Shown here piece after piece: positions 13,856 through 20,823 of a DNA stretch of 39,433 nt; position 1 is the first letter of the stretch, and every line of letters starts with the position of its first letter. The notes under the pieces are model-generated. The model did not search any database. It saw nothing but the letters and a program-made list of their open reading frames with translations, and was not told the origin of the DNA. The position numbers and the translations under genes were made by a program. Source of the stretch: Deltaproteobacteria bacterium UBA1386 (GTDB lineage: Bacteria; Desulfobacterota; Syntrophorhabdia; Syntrophorhabdales; Syntrophorhabdaceae); assembly GCA_002305765.1 (NCBI GenBank), contig DBQU01000020.1, positions 1-39,433 of the forward strand. Direction: 5' to 3'.

Positions 13856-16240
13856 ATGAACGAAGCAGAAACCAGAGCCGACCACATTGACCCCGCACTG
13901 AAGGGAGCTGGTTGGGGTGTTGTCGAAGGCAGCCGTATCCGGCGCGAGTACCCGATAACCCTCGGCCGCATCCAGAGCTACGGCAAGAGAGGGAAAGCAC
14001 TCACAGCTGACTATGTGCTGGAGTATCGCAACACCAGGCTTGCTGTCATCGAGGCTAAGGCATGGGACATGGCCCTGACGGAAGGTGTCGCGCAGGCCAA
14101 GAACTATGCCGGCAAGCTGGCTATCCGTTTCACCTATGCCACCAACGGCCAGGGCATCTATGCCATCGACATGGAAACAGGCAAGGAAGGTGAGATAGAC
14201 GCGTATCCGTCCCCGGAAGAGCTGTGGAATTTCACATTCCCGGAGGCAAACGTCTGGCGAGACCGCTTCGCAGATGTGCCCTTCGAGGACAAGGGAGGCT
14301 CACATCCCAGCCGCTACTACCAGGACATCGCCGTGCAACGGGTCATGGAGGCCATCGCGGAGGGTCAGGACCGCATCCTGGCTACGCTCGCCACAGGTAC
14401 CGGAAAGACCTTCGTTGCCTTCCAGGTCGCCTGGAAGCTATTCCATACGCGCTGGAACCTGAGCCGTGAGCCATCCCGTCGCCCGCGGATCCTTTTCCTT
14501 GCAGACAGGAACATTCTCGCCAATCAGGCGTACAACGCTTTCTCCGCCTTCCCCGAGGACGCCATGGTCCGCATAGAGCCGGACGAGATCCGCAAGAAGG
14601 GGAGGGTACCGAAGAACGGCAGTCTTTTTTTCACCATCTTCCAGACCTTCATGAGCGGTCCACCGAAGGATGGCAGGCCCAGCCCGTACTTTGGTGAGTA
14701 TCCCCGGGATTTCTTCGACTTCATCGTCATCGACGAGTGTCACAGGGGTGGCGCCAACGATGAGAGCACCTGGCGAGGCATCCTTGAGTACTTCTCCCCT
14801 GCGGTGCAGATGGGTATGACAGCGACCCCGAAACGAAGGGACAACGTAGATACCTATGCCTACTTCGGGGATCCGGTCTATGTCTACTCCCTCAGGGACG
14901 GCATCAATGACGGCTTTCTCACCCCCTTCAAGGTGAAGCAGATCTCCACGACGCTTGATGAGTACGTCTATACTTCTGATGACCAGTTGATAGAGGGGGA
15001 GGTGGAAGAGGGGAAGATCTACACGGAAACGGACTTCAACAAGATCATCGAGATCAAGGAGCGTGAGGCCCACCGTGTGAAGCTCTTCATGGAACAGATC
15101 AATCAGCAGGAGAAGACCCTGGTGTTCTGTGCCACGCAGGATCATGCGCTGGCGGTACGTGACCTGATCAATCAGATGAAGACGAGCAAGGACCCGAACT
15201 ACTGCCATAGAGTTACGGCCAACGACGGTGCCCTCGGGGACCAGTACCTGCGGGACTTCCAGGACAACGAGAAGACCATCCCCACGATCCTCACCACGTC
15301 GCAGAAGTTATCTACGGGTGTTGACGCACGCAATATCCGCAACATAGTGCTCATGCGCCCGATCAACTCCATCATCGAGTTCAAGCAGATCATAGGCCGG
15401 GGAACCCGGCTGTACGACGGGAAGGACTACTTCACCATCTACGATTTCGTGAAGGCGTACCATCATTTCAGCGATCCCGAGTGGGACGGGGAACCGGAAG
15501 AGCCCGAGCCCTGTCCGAAATGCGGATGCTATCCCTGCGAGTGCGACAAAGTACCACCGCAACCCTGCCCGGTATGTGGGAAACGACCCTGTGAATGCCC
15601 GAAGGATCCCTGCCCGCGGTGCGGTCAGCGTCCCTGCGTGTGCAAGAAGAGGGCGAAGGTGAAGCTCGCCGATGGAAAGGAACGCACCATTCAGCACATG
15701 ATGGTGACGAGCTTCTGGCATCCCGACGGCACCCCGATGTCGGCGCAGCAGTTCATGGAGATGCTCTTTGGCAAGCTGCCCGAGTTCTTCAAGGACGAAG
15801 ATGAGCTGCGCGCGCTCTGGAGCGCCCCGGATACCCGCAGGAAGCTCCTGCAGGGACTGGCCGATAAGGGTTTTGGCAGTGAGCAGCTGGCGGAGATGCA
15901 GAAGATTATCGATGCGGAGAAGAGCGATCTCTTCGATGTACTGTCCTATGTGGCATGGGCGATGCCTCCTCTTTCCCGTGAAGAACGGGCAGCCAGGGCA
16001 AAGGTTATCATCGACGCCCGGTTCAATAGTAAACAACAGGTCTTTCTCGATTTCGTATTATCGCATTATGTCTCGGTCGGAGTGGAGGAGCTTGACGAGG
16101 AGAAGCTCACACCGTTGCTACGGCTCAAGTATCACGACTCCATTGCGGACGCTGTTGCCGACCTGGGGAAGCCTAGCGAGATCAATATGGTGTTCACAGG
16201 GTTCCAGAAGTATCTGTACGAGAGGCAGGCGGTTGCGTGA
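13856..16240 (+). CDS. hsdR: Type I restriction enzyme motor/nuclease subunit with Cys-rich insert
   Basis: The 794-residue protein has a GGAAAGG site before its ATG. The N-terminal nuclease shows the PD-(D/E)xK arrangement (Asp52, then Glu66-Ala-Lys68 in LAVIEAKAW). The SF2 motor follows: Walker A ATGTGKT (179-185), DECH (293-296), MTATPKR, and the late motif IGRGTRLYDGKDYFTIYDF. After the motor (about residues 550-600) is a cysteine-rich run with three CPxCGxxPCxC units, which probably bind zinc. The C-terminal part fits the EcoEI-R-type C-terminal domain that docks on the methylase. It completes the hsdMSR operon, and all catalytic motifs are intact, so restriction should be active. Confidence 0.94.
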   Translation: MNEAETRADHIDPALKGAGWGVVEGSRIRREYPITLGRIQSYGKRGKALTADYVLEYRNTRLAVIEAKAWDMALTEGVAQAKNYAGKLAIRFTYATNGQGIYAIDMETGKEGEIDAYPSPEELWNFTFPEANVWRDRFADVPFEDKGGSHPSRYYQDIAVQRVMEAIAEGQDRILATLATGTGKTFVAFQVAWKLFHTRWNLSREPSRRPRILFLADRNILANQAYNAFSAFPEDAMVRIEPDEIRKKGRVPKNGSLFFTIFQTFMSGPPKDGRPSPYFGEYPRDFFDFIVIDECHRGGANDESTWRGILEYFSPAVQMGMTATPKRRDNVDTYAYFGDPVYVYSLRDGINDGFLTPFKVKQISTTLDEYVYTSDDQLIEGEVEEGKIYTETDFNKIIEIKEREAHRVKLFMEQINQQEKTLVFCATQDHALAVRDLINQMKTSKDPNYCHRVTANDGALGDQYLRDFQDNEKTIPTILTTSQKLSTGVDARNIRNIVLMRPINSIIEFKQIIGRGTRLYDGKDYFTIYDFVKAYHHFSDPEWDGEPEEPEPCPKCGCYPCECDKVPPQPCPVCGKRPCECPKDPCPRCGQRPCVCKKRAKVKLADGKERTIQHMMVTSFWHPDGTPMSAQQFMEMLFGKLPEFFKDEDELRALWSAPDTRRKLLQGLADKGFGSEQLAEMQKIIDAEKSDLFDVLSYVAWAMPPLSREERAARAKVIIDARFNSKQQVFLDFVLSHYVSVGVEELDEEKLTPLLRLKYHDSIADAVADLGKPSEINMVFTGFQKYLYERQAVA

Positions 16241-16276
16241 CAGGGGGGGAAGCCTTGAGGTGAATTGGAATAGCTT

Positions 16277-16313
16277 GGCCTCTACACTTCAATCATCGCT
16301 CTTGATAGAGGCC
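16277..16313. repeat. 8-bp stem hairpin after hsdR
   Basis: GGCCTCTA (16277-16284) pairs with TAGAGGCC (16306-16313) across 21 bases. It lies between hsdR and the next gene. There is no T run, so a terminator or attenuator role is only possible. Confidence 0.4.
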
Positions 16314-16369
16314 GAACCAGGGTAACGTGAGCCTCTGGCCCAACGCCGAAAAAGGGGAAGGTCTGTGAT

Positions 16370-16771
16370 ATGTACTCGAAAGAGAATACTCCAATAAAAC
16401 TGTTACCCTGGCCCTCTGACGATCTCACCGAGCAGGAGGTTGAAGGCCTCCGGAGTGCATTGCGGGAATTGATGCCTCTCGATACGATGGTTGCCGACAT
16501 GTGGGACTGGGATATCCATTTCGAGAACAGCACCTTTGTTGATACTTACTTCGATGTCGCCCTGGGCCCCGAGGATGTTGCACTCGCGGAAGCAGAGAGC
16601 CTGAAGGAAGACATATTGGGTTGGATCGACGAATATGGAATGGACTACGCACAGGACCAGATGACTCAAGAAGAATTCGAGGCGATGGTTCTGATGCAGT
16701 GCCGTGAGTTCATCCTGGGATGGCGGGGTAATATAGTTAAACGATTCGCGGGAAAAGGAATTCTAGAATAA
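16370..16771 (+). CDS. Hypothetical highly acidic protein, 133 aa
   Basis: No family was recognised. The ATG is preceded by AAAGGGGAAGG at a good distance. The protein has about 29 Asp/Glu against about 10 Lys/Arg, spread over its length (for example WDWDIHFENSTFVD, GPEDVALAEAE), with most basic residues near the C-terminus (NIVKRFAGKG). It lacks a signal peptide and membrane segments. It starts 130 bp after hsdR on the same strand. Strongly acidic small proteins beside restriction systems are sometimes DNA mimics or regulators of restriction, but nothing here proves that; it could equally be an unrelated orphan. Confidence 0.6.
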   Translation: MYSKENTPIKLLPWPSDDLTEQEVEGLRSALRELMPLDTMVADMWDWDIHFENSTFVDTYFDVALGPEDVALAEAESLKEDILGWIDEYGMDYAQDQMTQEEFEAMVLMQCREFILGWRGNIVKRFAGKGILE

Positions 16772-16787
16772 CGAACGCAGGTTCACA

Positions 16788-17228
16788 TCACTCCTGCGTG
16801 CTTGCGTCATTGAGAAGACTCTTCTTCCGAAGAATAAGGATGCCTATCAATACCCCGGCAAACATACATGTCCCATCCCACATGGCTCTACCGCCCTTCT
16901 CGAAGACCATCCCGGAAAAGATGAAGGCAAGGGCTGCCAGGACGTAAGCTGTTTTCTTCCGATGTGATGGAGCCAACATGACTCCGATGAATACAAAGAC
17001 GAATCCCATAATCGTATGGCCGGCGGTATTGAAAAAGAGACGGCTGAACCCGGATTCTCGAGCCAACGAAAAGAAGGTGAAGAGATTGACCAGAATCCAC
17101 GCGAGCCAGGCCCCGAGTGCGGAGCAGGGCAGAAGAAGCAGCCATCGGATTATATGCGACGGTTCTGTGCCGGCTTTATTTTCCCGCTCATATTGTGCTG
17201 TCTTCTCGAGATTGCTCGTATCGTTCAT
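16788..17228 (-). CDS. Hypothetical four-helix membrane protein
   Basis: The 146-residue protein has four hydrophobic segments: LLLLPCSALGAWLAWILVNL, IMGFVFVFIGVMLA, AYVLAALAFIFSGMVF and CMFAGVLIGILIL. The N-terminus is polar and probably cytosolic, with RKK after the last helix. AAGGGG lies about nine bases before the start. It ends convergently only 17 bp from the acidic protein gene. No family name can be given. It lies close to the integrase and is probably island cargo. Confidence 0.65.
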   Translation of the reverse strand: MNDTSNLEKTAQYERENKAGTEPSHIIRWLLLLPCSALGAWLAWILVNLFTFFSLARESGFSRLFFNTAGHTIMGFVFVFIGVMLAPSHRKKTAYVLAALAFIFSGMVFEKGGRAMWDGTCMFAGVLIGILILRKKSLLNDASTQE

Positions 17229-17644
17229 TCATAATCCCCTTTGTGAGTTGGACGGCCTGTTACCTTTACCATACTTCATGGCGGACCGCACATCTTTTCT
17301 GTGGAAAGGGTTGGAGATCTGGGCAGACAGAAGGAAATGACGTCCTGAATATGCCAAAGGGGGGATTCTTGTAGTCAACTTGACTACAATCCGAAACAGC
17401 TATTAAAATCAATAAAGTACGCGTTTCGATTGGAGTCCACTTCTAGTGGCCGTGGCACAGCATTTGCCGCGAATCTGAGCAATGACCTTGAGACCATATT
17501 CCTTACAGGCTTGCGCAGGTCATCCTTACCATGCCCGTCCCTGTGCCTCAGGCGCCATGAGATAGTCAGGCTTTCAATCTGAGAGCATTTCGGGGTATGA
17601 TGAATGTCGTTGTAGCGCCCACCCCCGAAGACTGTCCTAGAGGC
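17229..17644. other. Intergenic region before the integrase 3' end, about 415 bp
   Basis: It holds the 21-bp palindrome at 17369-17389 and otherwise no supported gene. A minus-strand frame stays open for about 75 codons around 17390-17610 but has no ribosome site or recognisable motif. Confidence 0.4.
17369..17389. repeat. Perfect 10-1-10 palindrome
   Basis: TTGTAGTCAA, one base, TTGACTACAA. It is a typical size for a dimeric regulator operator and lies about 140 bp upstream of the minus-strand membrane protein gene. Confidence 0.8.
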
Positions 17645-18850
17645 CTATTTCTTCGTTGCAGTCTTCTTTCGAGGCTTACTCGCCAGTTTCTTCTTTCTCT
17701 TCTTCGAAGTCTTTCCCGCCTTCTGTTCTTTCGACCCCTCGATCACCGGCACTGCCTCAGCCATCGTACGCTCAAGCTTCTCGGCCGCTTCCCTTCGAGT
17801 GGTATCACTTAGGTGCGCGTACCTCTTGACCATCTGTAGGCTTTTGTGACCAAGGGCCTCCGCAATCGTTATGAGAGACTCGCCTTGGATAGCTAAGAGG
17901 CTAGCATGGGTGTGCCTGAGCGTGTGGAACGTCACCTTTTGCCGCCGGTCGCTGATGCCAGCGTTCCAACCCAATGCTTCAACCACTCTGTCAAAGGCAT
18001 TGGAAAGCTCACGGATTTTCTGTCCCTGTCGGTCGGTGAATACGTATTCCTCGGGGTATTCGGGCAAGCGGGCCTGAAGTATTTCCCTAACGGCCGGAGT
18101 CATGAAGGCCTTCCTGGAGGTCTTGTTCTTGGAGTCCGCAATGTTTATGACGCTATTGTCCAGATCCACGTCCATGCGACGGAGAGACACGATCTCCCCG
18201 AAACGCAAACCGCACCGGAGGGAAAGGAGCGCGATATCGTGTGTTGTCGACGACCGCTCCTTCAGTTTTGCCAGGAGGAGGGCAGCCTCCTCAGGGGACA
18301 GGTACCGCTCCCGACGGTTCTGCAGGGTTGGCAGCTTAACCCTCCTGATGGGGTTCTCGCCGTGCCAGAGGTTCCACGTCAGCGCCTTATTCCATATCAT
18401 CCTGATCAACACGAGGACGTGCTTCACAGTGGCATCTGAGAGGCCCTTCCCGTAGAGGTCGCTCTTGAGCTCTTCCAGCACCATTGGAGTGAGGTCATCC
18501 AGGCGTTTCTTTCCGATGCTGTCCTTCAGATGCTTATTGTACCTATTGACGTCATCATAGCCCTCGCGCGCCTTGTTCTTGGCTGCCCACGTGAGGTATT
18601 TGTCTGCCACTGTAGAGAACTTTGGAGCTTTCTTTCTTATATCGAGCTCCCGTCCGTGTCGCCTCTCGCGGATCCTCTCGATTCGGATCTGGTAAGCCAG
18701 CTCGGCGGTATACTTTTCCGACTGCTTCCCGACCTTCTCAAACACCTTCTTGCCGCCGGCATAATAGGTGATATAATATGATCGATCACCGGACTTCATG
18801 GCCCTGGTGAACACCCCTTGATACTTTGTCTTTTCATATCCTTCTGGCAT
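17645..18850 (-). CDS. int: Tyrosine-family site-specific integrase
   Basis: The 401-residue protein has an N-terminal arm-binding part (TRAMKSGDRSYYITYYAGGK), a SAM-like core-binding domain (about residues 70-165) and a catalytic domain. The active-site signature is complete: LRCGLRFGEIVSLRRMDVDL with the first Arg, HTLRHTHASL with the His-x-x-Arg pair, LGHKSLQMVKRYAHL with the last His and the nucleophilic Tyr. The C-terminus is a very basic Lys/Arg tail. Its start lies about 150 bp from the tRNA-Arg fragment, with int reading away from it, the usual position for an island integrase next to its attachment site. It is full-length, so the island could still be mobile. Confidence 0.93.
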   Translation of the reverse strand: MPEGYEKTKYQGVFTRAMKSGDRSYYITYYAGGKKVFEKVGKQSEKYTAELAYQIRIERIRERRHGRELDIRKKAPKFSTVADKYLTWAAKNKAREGYDDVNRYNKHLKDSIGKKRLDDLTPMVLEELKSDLYGKGLSDATVKHVLVLIRMIWNKALTWNLWHGENPIRRVKLPTLQNRRERYLSPEEAALLLAKLKERSSTTHDIALLSLRCGLRFGEIVSLRRMDVDLDNSVINIADSKNKTSRKAFMTPAVREILQARLPEYPEEYVFTDRQGQKIRELSNAFDRVVEALGWNAGISDRRQKVTFHTLRHTHASLLAIQGESLITIAEALGHKSLQMVKRYAHLSDTTRREAAEKLERTMAEAVPVIEGSKEQKAGKTSKKRKKKLASKPRKKTATKK

Positions 18851-18862
18851 ATAATTTTTACC

Positions 18863-18957
18863 CGTATTACCCCCGTGTAGTCAAAAACAGCATCACGTGC
18901 GGTAAATTAGATTTTGTACAGAAACGCTGTAAACACTATATTTTATGCGGTAATACG
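18863..18957. repeat. Short repeats between int and att, possible integrase/excisionase arm sites
   Basis: CGTATTACC (18863-18871) has an inverted copy GGTAATACG (18949-18957), and TGCGGTAA occurs directly twice (18898-18905, 18946-18953). Tyrosine integrases use short arm-type sites in this position. The role is inference. Confidence 0.45.
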
Positions 18958-19001
18958 AAGTCAAGGCAAATGAGGGAAAACAGCGGAAAATGGGTCAAAA
19001 A

Positions 19002-19046
19002 GGACTTCTAATCCGTAGGTCGCACGTTCGAGTCGTGCCAGGCGCG
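19002..19046 (+). other. Attachment site: 3' fragment of tRNA-Arg(TCT)
   Basis: The sequence contains an anticodon loop CTTCTAA (anticodon TCT), the 3' side of the anticodon stem (TCCGT), a variable loop, a perfect T-arm (GCACG-TTCGAGT-CGTGC), an acceptor 3' strand CAGGCGC and a discriminator G. The bases upstream cannot form a D-arm or the 5' acceptor strand (GCGCCTG expected), so this is not a functional tRNA. It is the chromosomal remnant left when an element inserts into the tRNA 3' half. The complete tRNA-Arg should sit at the left end of the island, outside this window. Confidence 0.85.
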
Positions 19047-19215
19047 CTTCTATCCCGCTAATATACCGGTTTTTTTCAACGCTTGTCTGCAATCTGCTTG
19101 CGGTCACGGGCCCGGAGTTTTCGGGACGTCGATACCCGCGTTGCATCGGCTTCGGCTCGGGAGGATCACAGCCGGGATCATGTTTGAAAGGCACCCGGGC
19201 ATGGGCCGTTGATCC

Positions 19216-19659
19216 TCATTTTACCAGGAGCACCTCGCATTTGGCCCCTTTCAGGACGTTGGAACTGACGCTCCCGAGGAAATACTTCGCGACGGCGGAC
19301 CTGCCATGGGAGGCTATGACGATGAGATCGACATCGTTGAGGTCCTGGTATTTCAGGATCTCCTCGTAAGGCACTCCTTCCCGGACCACCGTGGAGACCT
19401 TTAGGTCGCTGACAGGAAACGTTTCGATCTCCTTCTGAAGGCGTTTCTTCGCGCCCTCGAGAAGTGTCTTCTCCTGCCTGGTCACCTCCTCTTCCTCAAG
19501 GCAGTATTCCTTGGTGCAGGCGGGAATGTCCTGGTCGATAACGTGGAAGAGCACGATCTCCGCGCCGGAGCTTTTTGCCACGTCCAGAGCCCTTTGGTAG
19601 GCCCTTGCTGAATGCTGTGAAAAATCCGTGGGCACCAGAATGCGTTTTGGTTTTACCAT
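19216..19659 (-). CDS. Universal stress protein A family
   Basis: The 147-residue single UspA domain has a perfect AAGGAGG site. It starts KRILVPTDFSQHSARAYQRAL, the standard first strand with the ATP-contacting Asp. The C-terminal end has VIASHGRSAVAKYFLGSVSS, the ATP-binding loop G-9x-GS, with Ala in the first position as in many members. Such proteins are cytosolic nucleotide-binding stress-response factors. It is a standalone gene with its own predicted promoter, the first native gene after the island junction. Start and length are typical. Confidence 0.92.
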   Translation of the reverse strand: MVKPKRILVPTDFSQHSARAYQRALDVAKSSGAEIVLFHVIDQDIPACTKEYCLEEEEVTRQEKTLLEGAKKRLQKEIETFPVSDLKVSTVVREGVPYEEILKYQDLNDVDLIVIASHGRSAVAKYFLGSVSSNVLKGAKCEVLLVK

Positions 19660-19695
19660 AACTCCTCCTTATGCGTTTTCTTGCACGCTGAAAAG

Positions 19696-19724
19696 ACCCT
19701 ATATCCGCTGGATACCCTTGTCAA
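19696..19724 (-). promoter_or_regulatory. Predicted uspA promoter
   Basis: On the minus strand, consensus -35 TTGACA (19724-19719), 17-bp spacer, weak -10 TAGGGT (19701-19696). The start codon lies about 37 bp downstream. Confidence 0.4.
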
Positions 19725-20003
19725 TGCTGCATCCCTGTCAGGCGCTGGCATGATTGGCGATTCGGCGGCCGTATAATGGCCCTTTTTTTTGCGGGATGTC
19801 GGGGGCTTGCCCCGCATGCTCCCGTGGAAAGCGGCAATTGCGCGAGCGGGTTGACGGTTGCCCGCGGATGCCCTGGTCACGCGCGCTACCCTGACAGCCT
19901 CCGCGCCGCATCCCGGCACAGGACAGGTCGCTTAATGAAATCGGAGGAATGGTCGATATACTCTTCAAGGAACCCCGGAAGACCGGGGGGCTGGATTTTC
20001 GCC

Positions 20004-20669
20004 ATGGAGAAGACAGGAACCCGAACAATTCATCTCAGGGAGCAACTCGGCATCACGCTCGGCATTGCCCTGCGCGTTCAGCTGAGAGGGTCGAAGGACA
20101 CGTGGAACGCTTCCCTCGTGGGCATGGTGGAGGGCCGGTATCTCATCGCCGAGGTGCCTCCCATACCGGGTCTCTGGGTGAAGCTCCACCAGATGAACAA
20201 TATCATCGTCCGCTATCTCCATGACGGAAAGGCCTACGGTTTCTATTCCACGCTCATTGCCGCCCTGAACGAGCCCTTCCGCCTCGCTTTCCTGTCGTAC
20301 CCGGAGAAGATCGAGACGGTCAACCTGCGAAAATTCCAGAGAGTGCCCTGTCTTATCCCCGGCGCGGTTTCGATGAGCGGGGTGTCGCGACGCGGTGTTT
20401 TCACCGACGTGAGCGAGGGCGGGTGCAGCTTCCTCCTGGACCAGTCGGGATCCGCGCCGGACCTGGGCGTGAACATCGGTGATGAGATAGTCTTTTCGGT
20501 GCGCCTCATCGGTTCGTCGGATGAAAGGTCTGTCAGGGCCATCGTGAGGAACATCAGGACGGCCGAGAAAGGGACATCCATCGGCACGCAGTTTCACGAG
20601 CCCGGCGATGACCTTCTCGATTCCATCCGCACATACATGGGAAAGGTGGGGAACCTTGATATGCCGTGA
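20004..20669 (+). CDS. PilZ-domain c-di-GMP-binding protein, YcgR-like
   Basis: The start is taken as ATG 20004 (222 residues) because the conserved N-terminal PilZN/YcgR-like domain begins right after it (HLREQLGITLGIALRVQL). An in-frame ATG at 19935 with a GGACAGG-like site is an alternative. The N-terminal beta domain is followed by a PilZ domain with both c-di-GMP motifs: RKFQR (Arg109 to Arg113) and DVSEGG (Asp135, Ser137, Gly140). YcgR-type proteins couple c-di-GMP to motility or surface behaviour. No flagellar gene is nearby, so the target is unknown. A TATAAT box at 19772-19777 may be its promoter. Confidence 0.84.
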   Translation: MEKTGTRTIHLREQLGITLGIALRVQLRGSKDTWNASLVGMVEGRYLIAEVPPIPGLWVKLHQMNNIIVRYLHDGKAYGFYSTLIAALNEPFRLAFLSYPEKIETVNLRKFQRVPCLIPGAVSMSGVSRRGVFTDVSEGGCSFLLDQSGSAPDLGVNIGDEIVFSVRLIGSSDERSVRAIVRNIRTAEKGTSIGTQFHEPGDDLLDSIRTYMGKVGNLDMP

Positions 20670-20823
20670 TGGAAAACCCACGGAGGGCGTCGAAAGTGGT
20701 TGGCTTTTCGTGGAAAGTTGTTTAGAATTCTTGTAGTATCCCACACCAACTGCGTGCCCTGGAATAGCGAAGTTGTGGATCGGACTTCCGCAGGGGTTGT
20801 ATGCGGGGAAGGAGGAAAAGGTT

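Larger units (their letters stand above)
1..19046. mobile_element. Right-hand part of an integrated genomic island
   Basis: A complete tyrosine integrase lies at the right end, beside a tRNA-Arg(TCT) fragment that has only its 3' part (19002-19046). An element that inserts into a tRNA 3' end restores the tRNA on one side and leaves a 3' fragment on the other. The missing 5' half therefore places the island to the left of 19046 and the native chromosome to the right. The cargo (toxin-like operon, AbiE pair, type I restriction-modification, orphan proteins) is typical island content and contrasts with the housekeeping and signalling genes to the right. The left end is outside the window, so the total size is unknown (at least 19 kb). 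The boundary is well supported; that all 19 kb belongs to a single element is inference. Confidence 0.72.

Noticed and set aside
17390..17610. Open minus-strand frame of about 75 codons
   Set aside because: There is no plausible start with a ribosome site and no family resemblance; it may be chance or an old gene remnant.
18961..19194. Minus-strand 77-codon frame with ARLARLERATYGLE
   Set aside because: This is the antisense translation of the tRNA-Arg fragment, a common false protein at island junctions.
19771..19788. GGCC...GGCC followed by eight T as a terminator
   Set aside because: The stem is only four pairs and no plus-strand gene ends upstream; the embedded TATAAT fits a promoter for the PilZ gene better.
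19949..20224. Alternative frame over the PilZ N-terminus with GGAGGA next to an ATG
   Set aside because: The ribosome site touches the ATG without spacing, and the product has no conserved features while the PilZ frame does.
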